This document shows positions 33,116-45,784 of a stretch of DNA of 64,000 bases, piece after piece. Both the position numbers and the translations under genes were made by a program. Source of the DNA: Caloramator sp. mosi_1 (GTDB lineage Bacteria > Bacillota > Clostridia > Clostridiales > Caloramatoraceae); assembly GCF_028622835.1 (NCBI RefSeq), contig NZ_CP117677.1:2404820-2468819 (forward strand). The letters are read 5' to 3'. The notes beneath the pieces are model-generated. The model ran no database searches. It was given only the letters and a program-made list of their open reading frames with translations, and was not told the DNA's origin. Within the stretch, counting starts at the first letter, position 1; each line of letters begins with the position of its first letter.

Positions 33116-33989
33116 TAGTACCTCCTATTTTGTTGTAGCTCAGTTAAAAATTTTATATAGTTATCATATCTATCCTTTGATATTATACCTTCCTCTACCT
33201 TATTTTTTATCATACAATCTTTTTCTTTATAATGAAGGCAGGATGTAAATTTACATCCTAAACTGTATTGATTAAACTCTTTAAAACAATTTTGAAGTTC
33301 TTCTATATCAATGAAGGATAGATCTATTAATGAAAAACCAGGGGTATCTACTAAATATGTGTTATTATCAATATCAATTAATTCTGCGTGTCGTGTAGTA
33401 TGCTTACCTCTGCTTACCTTTTTACTTATTTCGCCTGTTTGCATAACTACTTTATTTTGAACTTTATTAAATATTGTTGATTTACCAACACCTGATGGCC
33501 CAGCAAATACAGTTGTCTTATCCTTTAAAATTTCTTTTATTTCTTCAATACCCTCACCGGTTTTTGCATTTGTTTTAATAACTTTATATCCTATATTACT
33601 ATAAATTTTATTTAAGTAATCAAATTTATTGTCTACATCAAGATCACATTTATTAAAACAAATCACAGCATCAATGTTATTATACTCTGTAAGAACTAAA
33701 ATCCTATCAAGTACCTCAAGGCTAATATCTGGTCCTTAAGTGCAAATACAAGTATTGCTTGGTCTATGTTACTTACTTGAGGTCTTATCAATTCATTTTT
33801 CCTCGGCATTATTTTGTCAATGATTCCTTTTTCTTCATCAATCCTATCAACAATAACATTGTCTCCAACAATTGGAGACAATTTATCCTTTCTAAATTTT
33901 CCTCTTGCTTTACACTCAATTATACTGCCATCGTCTAATTTCACATAGTAAAATCCTGCAATGCCTCTTACAATACGGCCTTGCTGCAT
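33115..33989 (-). CDS. rsgA: Ribosome small subunit GTPase RsgA (one frameshift)
   Basis: Circularly permuted GTPase checking 30S maturation. OB-fold N-terminus ([19 protein letters not shown]), then G4 CFNKCDL, G1 [13 protein letters not shown]2 HTTRH, G3 LVDTPGFSL, and a C-terminal zinc region with Cys/His around [14 protein letters not shown]. One break near 33735. Length of about 291 aa is normal. Co-transcribed with prkC upstream and rpe downstream. Confidence 0.95.
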
Positions 33990-34001
33990 CTTATAACCTC
34001 C

Positions 34002-35666
34002 CTATTGATTATTTCCTGTGTTATTTTGTTCTTCAGTTTGTTCAAGTTCCTTTTTATTAATAACTACGTTAATCATAGTTCCTTCGTTTACTGTTACTCC
34101 AGCTGCAAAATCTTGGGAAATAATAACATCTTCAATATATTTTGAATCATATCCATAGGTTATATTTCCTAATACTAAATTCGCTGCTGCAAGAGCTTGC
34201 TTTGCTTCATCTATGCTTCTACCTAAAAGTATTGGTACTTTAGTAAACTTTTCTTCTTTGCCATCACTAATGACTATATTAATTTCTGTTCCTTCTATAA
34301 CTTCGGTATTTGGTTTTGGATCTTGATCCATTATTTTATTTTTATCTACTTCGTCACTATATTTTCTTTCTATATTTCCTCTCTTTAAACCATTGCTTTT
34401 TAGAAGTATTTCAGCCTCAAGTAAATCCAGCCCCTTTAAATCAGGCACAAGTACTTTTTTCTGTCCTGCACTCAGTTTTACTCTTATTGTAGAACCTTCC
34501 TTAACCTTTATTCCATCCTCAGGATACATTTTTATTATGGTTCCCTCAGGTTTATCACTATATTCCTTTCCTTCAACCTCAAGTTTTAATTTTAAGGGAT
34601 CAAGTCTTAATTTTGCTTCCTCCTCACTTAAACCTATTAGGTTAGGTACTTCAACATCCTTAACAATAAAATTTTTATTAAAAACTATATAACCTGCTGT
34701 AAACAATACAACCAAAACAGACAACGTAATAAATAAAGGTTTAATAATACTCTTCTTCTTTTATTCTTAAGAGCCTTATCTAACTCCTTTGCGTCAATTA
34801 TTCTTGTTGACTGGGTTTCATCAAAGTTATTAATTACAGCATTTGGATTTTCTTTAACCTTTATAATATCCTCTATTAGCTCCTTTGCACTTTGATATCT
34901 TTTAAACATATCCTTCTCTAATGCTTTTTAACTATATCATTTACAGCCTTTGGTATAGTTACATCTATTTCAATAGGTTCCTTAAAATCTTCTTGAATAT
35001 GTTTAATAGCTACAGAAATTGGACTTTCTGCATCAAAGGGAGTCTTCCTGTTAGCATCTCATACATAACAACACCGAGTGAATAAATATCCGTTCTATGG
35101 TCACTAAAGCCACCCTTTGCCTGTTCTGGAGATAGATAATGTACTGAGCCTAATACTTTATTTGTGTTAGTAACTGTAGCAACAGTTGAAGCCCTTGCTA
35201 TTCCAAAATCTGTTACTTTAATTGTTCCTTCTTCTGTTACAACTATGTTGTGGGGTTTTATATCCCTATGCACAACTCCATTTTTGTGGGCATTTTCTAA
35301 CGCCATAGCTATCTGGAGGATTATATCTAATACCCTTTTATATCCAATCTTGCCATTACTTTTTATATATTCCTTAAGAGTTTGACCTTTAATATATTCC
35401 ATTACAATATAGTAGATGTTATCCTGTTCTCCTACATCAAAGATTGATACAATGTTAGGGTGCGTTAAGCTTGCTGCAGCTATGGATTCTCTTTTAAATT
35501 TCTTAACAAAATCTTCATCCTGAGTAAATTCCTGTTTTAAAACCTTAACTGCAACATATCTATTAAGAAGTTGGTCCTTTGCTTTATATACAACAGCCAT
35601 TCCACCTTCTCCAATTTGTTCTACAATTATATAACGTCCACCTAAGGTTGTACCTATTAGATTCAT
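34002..35666 (-). CDS. prkC: PASTA-domain Ser/Thr kinase PrkC/StkP (frameshifted)
   Basis: Membrane kinase sensing muropeptides, involved in spore germination and cell wall control. Kinase domain about residues 10-270: [44 protein letters not shown] transmembrane helix ([14 protein letters not shown]) is followed by three PASTA repeats ([41 protein letters not shown]) and a Gln/Asn-rich tail. Breaks near 35045, 34925 and 34740. The ATG overlaps the prpC stop (ATGA), the standard phosphatase-kinase pair. Confidence 0.96.
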
Positions 35667-36383
35667 TTCCCCACCTCCTTTTGTGCAATTATGACTGAAA
35701 TATTATCTGCACCACCACGTTCATTTGCAGTATCAATCAACGTTTTAACTGGATCTTTTTCTGTTAAAACAATATTTTTATCTCTTGTTCTGTTATATAA
35801 TTTGTTAGTCCATCTGTACAAAGAAGCACTATCTCATCATCTTTAAGTTCAAAATCAACAATATCCACCATTACATACTCATCAACCCCTATTGCCCTTG
35901 TTATTAAATTCTTTTGGGGGTGATTTTCAGCCTCCTCCTGTGTAATTGTGCCCTTCTTTACAAGTTGCTGTACAAATGAGTGATCCTCTGTTACCTTTAT
36001 TATGTAATCACTTGTAATTCTGTAGGCTCTTGAATCACCAACGTGACCTATTATAGCCTTCTTTTCCAGTAACAAACAACAAGTAACTGTTGTTCCCATA
36101 CCCTTTAAATTATTATTCTGCTTTGATACCTTATATACAACATTATTTGCATATACAATTGCATCTCTTATAAGTTCTAATTTATCTTCTGTTGAATTAA
36201 AATTATTGAAAACATATTCCCTTATTGAAGTTGAAGCAATTTCACTTGCAATCTCTCCTCCATTGTGGCCCCCATTCCATCTGCAACTATCATAAGACTA
36301 TAATTTGGGGATTTAAAAACCAAAACATAATCTTCATTTAGCTCTCGTTTTTTACCAATGTCAGTTTTACAGAATATATACAC
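35663..36383 (-). CDS. prpC: PP2C-type protein phosphatase PrpC (frameshifted)
   Basis: Manganese-dependent phosphatase that reverses Prk[26 protein letters not shown] (across a break near 36260), [35 protein letters not shown] and, after a break near 35770, [12 protein letters not shown] carry the metal-binding Asp residues. Start is GTG at 36381-36383 after GAGGTGG. About 240 aa. The TGA overlaps the prkC ATG. Confidence 0.93.
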
Positions 36384-36395
36384 AAAACCACCTCT

Positions 36396-37418
36396 TTAAA
36401 TTTCTTGATACCTTCTTCTTAGCTGCCCACAGGCTGCATCTATATCAGTCCCCAATTCTCTTCTTATTGTAGTTTCTATTCCTTTAGCTTCTAAAATATT
36501 CTTAAATTTAATTATTTTATCTTGATTAGACCTCTTTAAATTTCTTTCGGTAACTGCATTTACTGGTATTAAATTTACGTGGCACAAGATTCCTTTTAAC
36601 TTTTCTGCTAATTCTTCAACGTGTTCCTTCTCATCATTTACTCCATCTATCATCGTATACTCAAATGTAATTCTTCTATCTGTTTTACCAACATAGTATT
36701 TACACGCATCTAATAATTGCTCCATAGAGTATCTATTTGCTATAGGCATTGTTTTTTTCTTATTTCATCATTAGGTGCGTGTAGCGATATTGCAAGTGTT
36801 ATTTGGTAATTTAAATCTGCTAACTTTTTATTTCTGGTACCAATCCACAGGTTGATATAGTTATATGTCTCATACCAATATGCAGACCCTCTGGTTCTCT
36901 TAAGAGCTCAAGAAACTTTATAGTATTATCAAAATTGTCAAGGGGTTCACCCGTTCCCATTAAAACAACATTTGAAATCCTTTCTTTTATATCATTTTGA
37001 ACAGTTATTATTTGTCCAATCATCTCTCCTGGTGTTAAATCCCTGACCTTTCCTCCAATAGTTGAAGCACAAAATTTACACCCCATACTACATCCAACCT
37101 GTGTTGAGATGCATATAGAATTACCATAATTATACCTCATTAAAACACATTCAATCAAATTTCCATCGCGTAATTTTAATAGATATTTTACAGTTCCATC
37201 TACTTTAGATACCTGTTTTTTGCTATTTCCATATTTTTTATATATCCTATATTTGACAGTTTTTCCCTTAAAGCCCTTGATAAATCTGTCATATCTTCAA
37301 AGTCTTCTACACCCTTATGAATCCATTTAAAAACCTGTTTAGCTCTAAATTTGGGTTCACCTAATTCTTCGATAAAATTCTGCATCTCCTTTAAACCTAA
37401 ACTCCTTAGCTCTATCAT
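36396..37418 (-). CDS. rlmN: Dual-specificity 23S rRNA/tRNA methyltransferase RlmN (frameshifted)
   Basis: Radical SAM enzyme making m2A2503 in 23S rRNA and m2A37 in t[13 protein letters not shown] is the CxxxCxxC cluster motif. Other marks: [44 protein letters not shown] and [17 protein letters not shown], which holds the catalytic Cys. Breaks near 37205 and 36825-36755. Length of about 341 aa is normal. Follows rsmB closely, both modifying rRNA. Confidence 0.95.
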
Positions 37419-37422
37419 ACCA

Positions 37423-38749
37423 TCACCTTATTCTTTTTAGTTTTGCTATAAAGAAGCCATCCATTTTATGAATATTTGGGAATAACTTTAAAAACTTATT
37501 TTCTGTACATATGCCTTTTGGTAAAAATTGATTAACATCATCTAACACAAAGTTTTCATTATCCTTTAAAAATTCTTGTATAACTTTTTCGTTTTCCTGT
37601 TTAGTTATCGTACAAGTACTATATACAATATATCCATCCTTCTTTACATATTTTGCTGCATTATTTAAGATAGTCCTTTGAATACTTGTTAATGTAATAA
37701 TATCTTCTCTTTTAACATTATACTTTATTTCTGGCTTTTTCTAAGCAGCCCAAGTCCAGAACAAGGTGCATCTACCAATACTCTATCCGCATAATCTATG
37801 TACTCTTCCATAAAAACTTCTGCATCCTTTAATTTTGCATCGATTATATCAATACCCAGTCTATCAGAATTACTTTTTATTAATTTCAACTTGTGTTCGT
37901 GAATATCAAAGGCAATTACCTGTCCTTTATTATTCATAAGCTGTGCAATATGTGTTGTTTTACCACCAGGTGCACTACACAAATCTAAAACCTTCATACC
38001 TTCTTTAACATCTAAAACCCTACTAACAAGCATAGAACTTTCGTCCTGAATTATAAAATAACCTTTATTAAACTCCTCAGACTTTTCTATATTAGAAAAA
38101 TCCTCTAAAATCAATGCCTCTTCTACTATTCCATCATAAACATTTATGCCCTTATCCTCTAATATCTTCTTTAATTCTTCCTTGGTTATCTTTAAAGTAT
38201 TTACTCTTACTGTGAGTTTTGGTGTTGTATTATTTGCCTTTAAAAGTTCCTCTGTAAAATCCTCTCCAAACTCATCAATAAACATCTTTACTATCCACTC
38301 TGGATGTGAATACTGTATTGACAGTCTTTTAATGTTATCCTTAATATTTATCTGATTAAATTGCTGTTTATTTCTCAATATGCTTCTTAACACTCCATTA
38401 ACAAAGCCAGAGGCCTTCTTTTCCCTCTGTTTTACTATCTCTACAGACTCATTTATAGCTGCATACTCTGGAACCTTATCCATAAAAATATTTGGTATAC
38501 AGCAATTCTTATAGAATTAAGAACCCATTTTGACATTTTATTCGTTTTTATATTTGAAAATTTATTTATAAAATAGTCTATTTTAATTAGATTTCTTAAT
38601 GTTCCATATACTATTTCAGATGTAAAGGCTCTATCTAACGATTTCATATCATATCTTTTAAAATATTGATTTAACTTTATATTTGAAAATGCACCCTCTT
38701 CAATATCACATAATGTTTTTACTGCAACATATCGTGCTATGTCCTTCAT
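37423..38749 (-). CDS. rsmB: 16S rRNA (cytosine967-C5)-methyltransferase RsmB (frameshifted)
   Basis: NusB-like N-terminal domain ([19 protein letters not shown], then [17 protein letters not shown]) fused to a Fmu methyltransferase domain: [47 protein letters not shown] (catalytic Cys in APCSG) and a STCT motif after the break near 37730. Second break near 38490. The C-terminus ends KLKRIR at 37423. About 443 aa. Between the metallopeptidase gene and rlmN. Confidence 0.95.
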
Positions 38750-38775
38750 ATTAAACCTCCAATAATATAATATAA

Positions 38776-38808
38776 AATTATGAAGGAAGAATAACTTCCT
38801 TCATAATT
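38776..38808 (-). terminator. Terminator after the metallopeptidase gene
   Basis: aattatgaaggaag/cttccttcataatt, a perfect 14-bp stem with a 5-nt loop, followed by TTATATTATATT in the minus direction. It overlaps the yugP stop. Confidence 0.8.
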
Positions 38809-39490
38809 AGTCACGAGAATCTCGTGTCAAAACCAAAAGTCTTAAGAGTTGAGATACTGCCATAAGAGTTGCTGCAACATAGGTTAGTGCTGCTGCACTA
38901 AGAACCTTCTTTGCTTTATAAAGCTCTTCTTTGTATAAAATATTGTAATTATCAAGTTGTTTTAATGCCCTTGAACTTGCATTAAACTCAACTGGCAATG
39001 TTATAACTTGAAACAAAACAACAGCTGTAAAAAGTAAAATACCAAGATTTATAAGGCCTGCACTACTTAAGAAAATTCCTAATACTATCAATACCCAAGA
39101 TAGATTTGAACCAATATTTGCAACTGGAACTAATGCATTTCTAAATATAAGCGGTGCATAACCCATATTATGTTGAAGTGCGTGGCCTGCTTCGTGTGCT
39201 GCAACACCTATTGCTGCAATTGAACTGCTATGATAAACACCTTGAGATAATCTTAACACCCTATTTCTTGGATCATAGTGGTCTGTTAGATTTCCTGGTA
39301 TCATTTCAATAGCAACATCATACAATCCATTGTAATTCAGTATTCTTCTTGCTGCCTCTGCACCTGTTAATCCTGATAAAGAGTACTGTTTTGAATATCT
39401 TGAATAGGTTGACTGTATTTTTGCTTGAGCGTAAAGTGAAAGCAAAATTGCTGGTATTAAAATAACAAACGTACTATCGTAATAAAACAT
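38807..39490 (-). CDS. yugP: Zinc metallopeptidase, YugP type
   Basis: Intact 227-aa integral membrane metallopeptidase (DUF2324/peptidase M-like neutral zinc family). The zinc motif is AAHEAGHALQH near residue 98. Hydrophobic segments lie at the N-terminus (ILIPAILLSLYA), around residues 130-165 and near the C-terminus. One of the few long genes without a frameshift. Between fmt and rsmB, as in other clostridia. Substrate unknown. Confidence 0.9.
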   Translation of the reverse strand: MFYYDSTFVILIPAILLSLYAQAKIQSTYSRYSKQYSLSGLTGAEAARRILNYNGLYDVAIEMIPGNLTDHYDPRNRVLRLSQGVYHSSSIAAIGVAAHEAGHALQHNMGYAPLIFRNALVPVANIGSNLSWVLIVLGIFLSSAGLINLGILLFTAVVLFQVITLPVEFNASSRALKQLDNYNILYKEELYKAKKVLSAAALTYVAATLMAVSQLLRLLVLTRDSRD

Positions 39491-39500
39491 AACTTCACCC

Positions 39501-40428
39501 CTATTTTAATAACTTACCAACCTCAAAATTATTTCCGTTTAAAAAGGTTGCTATATCCATTCTTTTACTTCCCTGCTTCTGTATTTCCTTCAATACTATT
39601 ATACCCTCTCTGCAGGCTATTTTAACCCCATCCTTGTTTACCTCAATAATTTTCCCAGGCTCATCATATTTTCCACCTTCTATTACTTCACATCTCCAAA
39701 CCTTGATCATAATATCGTCATAATAGAAATATGCACTTGGCCAAGGTGTAACACCCCTAATTAAATTAAATACATCTCTTGCATTTTTATTCCAATTAAT
39801 ATGTCCAAGTTCCTTATCCATCATTGGGGCATAAGTAGCCTTAGTATCATCCTGTTTTTCTGGGATAATTTCACCCTTTTCAAGTTTTTCTAATGTTTCT
39901 ATTAAAAGATCTGCACCAACAACCATAAGTTTATCGTGCAGAGAACCTGCAGTATCTGTATCTAAAATTTCGACTTCCCTTTTAAAAGCATATCACCAGT
40001 ATCAAGTCCAACATCCATCATCATTGTTGTAATGCCTGTTACTTTATTCCCATTAATTATAGACCAATTTATTGGTGCTGCACCTCTAAGCTCAGGTAAA
40101 AGGGAGGCATGCACATTTATACAACCAAACCTTGGTATATCAAGAACTTCCTTTGGAAGTATCTGTCCATACGCAACAACCACGCATACATCAGGATTTA
40201 GCTCTTTTAGTTTTTCTATATATTCTATTTCCTTTCTAATTTTACTTGGTTGAAAAACAGGTATATTATGTTCAATTGCAACTTCTTTTACAGGTGAATA
40301 TTGAACCTTTTGTCCTCTACCCTTGGGTTTGTCTGGTTGCGTAAAAACGGCAATGACATTATGTCTTTCTATTAATCTTTTAAAGTAGGAACTGCAAAAT
40401 CTGGTGTTCCCATAAATACAACCTTCAT
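39501..40428 (-). CDS. fmt: Methionyl-tRNA formyltransferase (frameshifted)
   Basis: Formylates initiator Met-t[57 protein letters not shown] (catalytic Asn/His region), [16 protein letters not shown], and the C-terminal [15 protein letters not shown]. Breaks near 40385, 40185 and 39960. About 309 aa. Paired with def 4 nt upstream, as almost everywhere in bacteria. Confidence 0.96.
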
Positions 40429-40432
40429 TTAA

Positions 40433-40882
40433 TCACTCTCCCTGCTCAATTATTTTGTCAATAAACAATATACCATTTAAATGGTCAATTTCGTGGCAAA
40501 AGGCACGTGCTAAAAGCTCTTCTCCTTCTTCTATAAATTCATTTCCATTTACATCTTGTGCTTTAACCTTAACTTTATAGGGTCTCTTAACTTCACCTCT
40601 TCTATTTGGTACACTTAAGCATCCCTCAACATCTATTTGTTCTCCCTCTTCATAAATAATTTCAGGGTTGATGTACGCCTTTGGTCCATTTCCCACATCA
40701 ATAACTATAACCCTCTTTAATATTCCAACCTGTGGTGCTGCAAGACCAACTCCATCTGCCTCATACATAGTATCTATCATATCCTCAACCAATATTTTTA
40801 ACCTATCATCAAACTTAACTACAGGTTTACTTATTTTTCTTAATACGTCATCTCCTATTTTTCTAATTTGTCTCAAGGCCAT
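40433..40882 (-). CDS. def: Peptide deformylase
   Basis: Intact 149-aa deformylase with all three motifs: GVGLAAPQ (I), EGCLSVP (II, metal Cys) and HEIDHL (III, metal His and catalytic Glu). Removes the formyl group that Fmt adds. Between priA and fmt, the conserved order. ATG at 40880-40882 follows a GGAGTG site. Confidence 0.98.
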   Translation of the reverse strand: MALRQIRKIGDDVLRKISKPVVKFDDRLKILVEDMIDTMYEADGVGLAAPQVGILKRVIVIDVGNGPKAYINPEIIYEEGEQIDVEGCLSVPNRRGEVKRPYKVKVKAQDVNGNEFIEEGEELLARAFCHEIDHLNGILFIDKIIEQGE

Positions 40883-40895
40883 TTACATCACTCCT

Positions 40896-43294
40896 TTATA
40901 TTAAACTATATGGGTTTAAATCAATAGAATATTTAACTGACGTAGCCTTACTCTTATCATATATTATTTTATCAATTAATTCCACATAATCAATTATATT
41001 TCCCTTTATCATCATATTCCACCTAAAGGTATTTTTAATTTTTGAAATAAAGTTAGGTGTAGGACCAAGTATAGTAATATGATTAGGTAGAATTCTTCTA
41101 ACTTCTTGTTCTATTTCTTTACACATTCTTATAAGCTCATCTTCTTTATCTGAAGTAAAAAGAAAATAGGTTAAATCAACAAAGGGAGGATTATTTAAAA
41201 ATTTTCTTATCTCTATTTCCTTTTTATAAAATTCATTATAATTTTGAGTTGTTGCTAATTGTATACTATAATGTTCAGGTTCATAGGTTTGAATAATAAC
41301 TTTTCCCTTTTCTTCTCCTCTGCCTGCTCTTCCAGCAACTTGAACAAGAAGTTGAAAAGTTCTTTCTGCCGCCCTAAAGTCAGGAAGATTTAACATTGTA
41401 TCTGCTGCCACTACACCAACTAAAGTTACATTTTTAAAATCCATTCCCTTACTAATCATTTGAGTTCCAATTAATATATCTGCCTTATGCTCCTTAAAGA
41501 GCCTGTATAATCGTTCGTGTTCCCCTTTTTTCTTGTTGTATCCATATCCATTCTAATGACACGTGCTTGAGGAAATAATCTTTTTACTTCCTGCTCTATT
41601 TTTTCTGTGCCTGCACCAAAATGCTTTATATATTTACTTTTACAATTAGGACAAAGTTTTGGTACATACATCCTCTGCCCGCAATAATGGCATTCAAGTG
41701 TATTGGTTGAAATATGGTATGTCATAGATACGTCACAATTAGAACATTTGCAAACATACCCACATTCTCTACAGAGAACAAAGGTAGAATAGCCTCTTCT
41801 ATTTAAAAATAAAATTGTCTGCCTATTATTTTTCAAATTTTCTTCTATTGAACTATAAAGCTCCCTGCTAAAAATTGACCTGTTTCCTGAAATCAATTCT
41901 TGACGCATATCTACAATGTTAACATCAGGTAGTGTTGCACTACCTATTCTTTCATCTATTTCAATCAAATTATAAAATCCCCTACTTACATTGTAATAAC
42001 TCTCAATTGAAGGCGTTGCTGAACCTAAGACTAAAAGTCCGTCAATCAAGTTAGCCCTATATTCTGCCACTTCCCGTGTTAGATATTTAGGATTTTGTTC
42101 AGACTTATAGGAATACTCGTGTTCTTCATCAATTATTATTAGCTTTAAATCTTTAACTGGTGCAAACACTGCAGATCTTGCACCAACCACAATTTTAGCC
42201 TCTCCTCTAATTATTCTTCTCCATTCATCATATCTTTCACCATCCGAAAGCCTACTATGGAGTATTGCCACCTTATCATTAAATCTGCCTTTAAATCGCT
42301 CAACTGTTTGGGGAGTTAAGGATATTTCAGGAACCAAAACTATTGCTCCAAAGTTTAAGTTAATAAAGTGTTCTACTAAATTTAAATAAATCTCGGTCTT
42401 TCCACATCCTGTTACCCCTCTTATTAAAGACACTCTTCTACCTTCTCTATACTCCTTTAATATAGAATCAAATGCTCTTCTTTGTACATCAGATAAGATA
42501 TGTTTAGGATAATTGACATACTCTGATGCAACCTCTCTATAGACTTCCTTTTCAAATATATCAATTACACCCTTTTCCTCTAAAGATTTAATTGTCACTC
42601 TTGAACAATTCAATTCACTCAAAATTTGTGATAGTAAAATCTCATTTATATTGTTACTCAAAATATACTCTATAACATTTTTTGCTGCTTTAATCTTTTA
42701 TTATTTAACAGTTCCTCTGCCCTTTTATAATCTTTTATTCTTATAAATTCAACTGTTTTTTTATTTAAATTATGTTTCGTTTCTATTTTTAAATCTATAA
42801 TACCTTTATTCCTTAAACCCATTAAATCTGCTCTTTTAAAATTAAATGATTTTAAATCAATTTTTGTATAGCTATTTTTATTTAGCATTGACAAAAACTG
42901 CTTTTCTTTTTAGAACATATACTAAAGTCTTCACTAATTATTTTTGCCTCAAACTGCTCTGAAATACCCATTTTAGGTGGCAGAATAGAATATATTGCTT
43001 CACTTAATGTACAAAAGTATTTTTGCTTCATAAAATACGCGATTTTAATAAGTTCCTCAGGCAGTGCTAATTCCTCATCAATTACATCATATATCTCTTT
43101 ATACTTTATTCCATCTTCCTTTTTTCATTGATTGCTATAACAACACCCTGTATTAGTTTATTTGAAGCTCCAAAGGGCACAATAACCCTCATTCCTATTT
43201 TAATAACTTCCTTTAAATCCTCTGGAACAGAATAGTCAAAAAGCCTGTCTATTTCTTTAGAAGGATTATCTATACATATAGATGCTAATATCAT
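40896..43294 (-). CDS. priA: Primosomal helicase PriA (frameshifted)
   Basis: Restarts replication at collapsed forks. N-terminal DNA-binding part (SICIDNPSKEIDRLFDYSVP), helicase Walker A GVTGCGKTEIYLN, DEEH box (IIDEEHEYSYKSEQ), zinc region with eight Cys (CRECGYVCKCSNC, then CHYCGQ and CPNC), QVAGRAGRGEEKG motif VI. Breaks near 43120, 42900, 42690 and 41520. The span of 800 codons is normal-to-long. No terminator between coaBC and priA except the hairpin at 43425-43451. Confidence 0.96.
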
Positions 43295-43424
43295 ATATTA
43301 TCCTCCATATCTAATACTTCTCTGAACATTATGAGAAGATTTAACAATTAATTTATAATAAAAATTATAAAAGATATAATTTGTTGCAGCCTAAACTGTC
43401 ATTTTATCAATATACTGTAAAATA

Positions 43425-43451
43425 CAAAAAAGAGCAGAAATGCTCTTTTTC
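43425..43451 (-). terminator. Terminator after coaBC
   Basis: agagca/tgctct stem with a gaaa loop, framed by A5 and T5 that extend it (43426-43450), followed by T-rich sequence on the minus strand, 4 nt past the coaBC stop. Confidence 0.85.
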
Positions 43452-43454
43452 TGC

Positions 43455-44631
43455 TTATTTAACCAACAAATCAAGTATAGTATGTGCAACATCATCCTTA
43501 GACATATTTGGATAATCCTTAATATTACCAAACTTGTCTATAATCTTTATAGTATTTGTATCTGTACCAAAACCACTATCCTTTTGGCTTACATCATTTG
43601 CAACAATAAAGTCTAAATTTTTCTTTTGAATTTTCTTAATTGCATTATCCAAAACATCATTTGTTTCTGCTGCAAATCCAATAACAGTTTGATTCTTTTT
43701 CTATCTTTTATTTCTAACAAAATATCCTTATTTCTCATAAGCTCTATTTTTAAATCGTCGTCTGACTTTTTTATCTTTATATTACTTTTTTCTTTAGGTC
43801 TATAATCTGCAACTGCAGCAGACATAATAAGCACATCACAACTATCAAATCTTACGCTTACTTCTCTATACATATCCTCTGCACTATAGACCTTTACAAC
43901 ATCTATAAAGGAAGGTGGTTTTAAATCTGTTGGTCCTGTTATTAATGTTACATTTGCTCCTCTATCTCTTGCTGCTCTTGCAAGGGCATAACCCATCTTT
44001 CCTGTTGATCTATTTGTAATAAATCTAACTGGATCTATATCTTCTCTTGTTGGTCCAGCTGTTATAATAATGTTCTTATTTATCAAATCCTTTTCTTCGC
44101 TAAGAAGCATTTCAATGTATTCTACTATTTTCTCAGGTTCTGCTAATTTACCCTTGCCAACAGCTCCACAAGCAAGTCTTCCTTCATCTGGCTCTATAAA
44201 ATGATAGCCCATTGACTTTAAAAACTCTATATTTCTTTGAACTATCTTGTTTTCATACATATTAGTATTCATTGCTGGTGCAATTAAAACTGGTGCCTTT
44301 GTCGCCATAACTGTTGTTGTAAGCATATCATCAGCAATTCCATTTGCTATTTTACCTATCACATTTGCAGTTGCTGGTGCTATAACAAAAACATCCGCCT
44401 TTTCTGCAAGAGAAATATGTTCTACCTCCCAAGTTTTAGGATCCTCGAACATATCCACAACAACGTAATTTTGGCTTAACGATTGGAAACTAAGTGGTGC
44501 AACAAACTCAGTTGCAGACTCTGTCATAATAACATATACATTAATCCCCTTCTTTTAAGCCTACTTACAACATCTAACGCTTTATAACAGGCTATTCCAC
44601 CAGATACCCCAAGTACAACATTTTTGGACAT
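43455..44631 (-). CDS. coaBC: Bifunctional phosphopantothenoylcysteine decarboxylase/synthetase CoaBC (frameshifted)
   Basis: Two steps of CoA synthesis. CoaC half: VVLGVSGGIACYKALDVVSR, ISLAEKADVFVIAPATANVI and APAMNTNMYENKIVQ (PxMNxxMW-like motif). CoaB half: ITAGPTREDIDPVRFITNRS, TGKMGYALARAARDRGA, and MSAAVADYRPK. The C-terminal NDVSQKDSGFGTDTN is restored after breaks near 43700 and 43640; another break near 44550. About 393 aa. Upstream rpoZ is 13 nt away. Confidence 0.95.
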
Positions 44632-44644
44632 ATAAACACCTCAA

Positions 44645-44869
44645 TTATTTTATACCAGATTTTAAGCTTTCGTACTTTATTTTTCCTTCATTAATTTCAT
44701 TTATAGCAACAGTAACAGGCTTGTTTGAATTTACTTTAACAAGAGGTTCTGCTTTATCAATTAACTGTCTTGCACGTCTTGCTGTAACTACCACAAGTGA
44801 ATACCTATCGCTAACCTTTTGTAACAGTGATACAATTGATGGATTAATCATATTAGAATTATTAGTCAT
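44645..44869 (-). CDS. rpoZ: RNA polymerase omega subunit
   Basis: Intact 74-aa omega. Recognised from INPSIVSLLQKVSDRYSLVV, TARRARQLIDKAEPLVK and the KPVTVAINEINEGKI helix. Helps assemble the beta' subunit. Its ATG overlaps the 3' end of gmk (which stops at 44862-44864), giving the conserved gmk-rpoZ coupling. Confidence 0.95.
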   Translation of the reverse strand: MTNNSNMINPSIVSLLQKVSDRYSLVVVTARRARQLIDKAEPLVKVNSNKPVTVAINEINEGKIKYESLKSGIK

Positions 44870-45481
44870 TTAAAAATCCCTCCTGCAAAAATATATAGTT
44901 TCCCTTTAATCTATCAACTCTACACTTTTCAGCTACAATTATAGCTTCTAATCTTTTAACTGCATCTTCTACTACATCATTTACTATAACATAATTATAA
45001 TTTGCAACAAAATTAATCTCTTGGAAAGCTGATTTAAAACGCTTTAAAAGAGACTCTTCAGTTTCTGAACCCCTCTTTTTATTCTATTTTTCAACTCCTC
45101 CATTGAAGGTGGCATAATAAACACAAATACACCCTCTGGATATTTTTCCTTAACCTTAAGGGCACCTTGTATATCTATTTCTAATATTATATCATTTCCT
45201 TCATTTAATATACGCTCAACATTTTGTCTTGGAGTACCATAATAGTTGTCATACACTTCAGCATATTCTAAGAACTCGTCCTTTTCAATCATTTCTTTGA
45301 ATTTATCTTTAGAAATAAAATAATAATTTATACCCTCTACTTCATTTTGCCTTGGACTTCTTGTCGTACAAGAAACCGATAATTTTATTTCTGGATGCTT
45401 TTCTAAAAGTGCCTTACAGATTGTACCCTTACCTGCACCTGAAGGTCCAGAAATTACAATTAAAAGTCCTTTATTTTTCAT
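44862..45481 (-). CDS. gmk: Guanylate kinase (one frameshift)
   Basis: Phosphorylates GMP to GDP. P-loop VISGPSGAGKGTICKALL, then LSVSCTTRSPRQNEVEGINY, then YGTPRQNVERILNEGNDIIL and IDIQGALKVKEKYP. One break near 45060 (after RIKR), with the tail ending QEGFLND. About 206 aa. Located between remA and rpoZ, as in Bacillus. Confidence 0.97.
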
Positions 45482-45496
45482 AGCAATACCCTTCCT

Positions 45497-45772
45497 TTAT
45501 TCTTCTGATTCTTCTATTACATCTACTTCTTCTTTTGTTGATAATCTATGTGCAACTGTTTCTGGTTGTACTGCAGATAATATTACGTGGTCACTGTCTG
45601 TAATAATAACTGCTCTGGTTCTTCTTCCATATGTAGCATCAATAAGCATTCCTCTATCTCTGGCCTCTTGAATAATTCTTTTTATAGGTGCTGATTCTGG
45701 GCTTACAATTGCGATTATTCTGTTTGTTGAAACAATATTTCCAAAACCAATATTTATTAATTTTATTGCCAT
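45497..45772 (-). CDS. remA: RemA-like DNA-binding regulator (DUF370)
   Basis: Intact protein of 91 aa. Family signature: [20 protein letters not shown], then [20 protein letters not shown] and [20 protein letters not shown]. RemA activates biofilm matrix and osmoprotection genes in Bacillus subtilis; here only family membership is seen. ATG at 45770-45772 chosen over an in-frame GTG one codon earlier. yicC-remA-gmk is the conserved cluster. The acidic tail ([11 protein letters not shown]) is a mild extension. Confidence 0.93.
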   Translation of the reverse strand: MAIKLINIGFGNIVSTNRIIAIVSPESAPIKRIIQEARDRGMLIDATYGRRTRAVIITDSDHVILSAVQPETVAHRLSTKEEVDVIEESEE

Positions 45773-45784
45773 CACTGTTCCTCC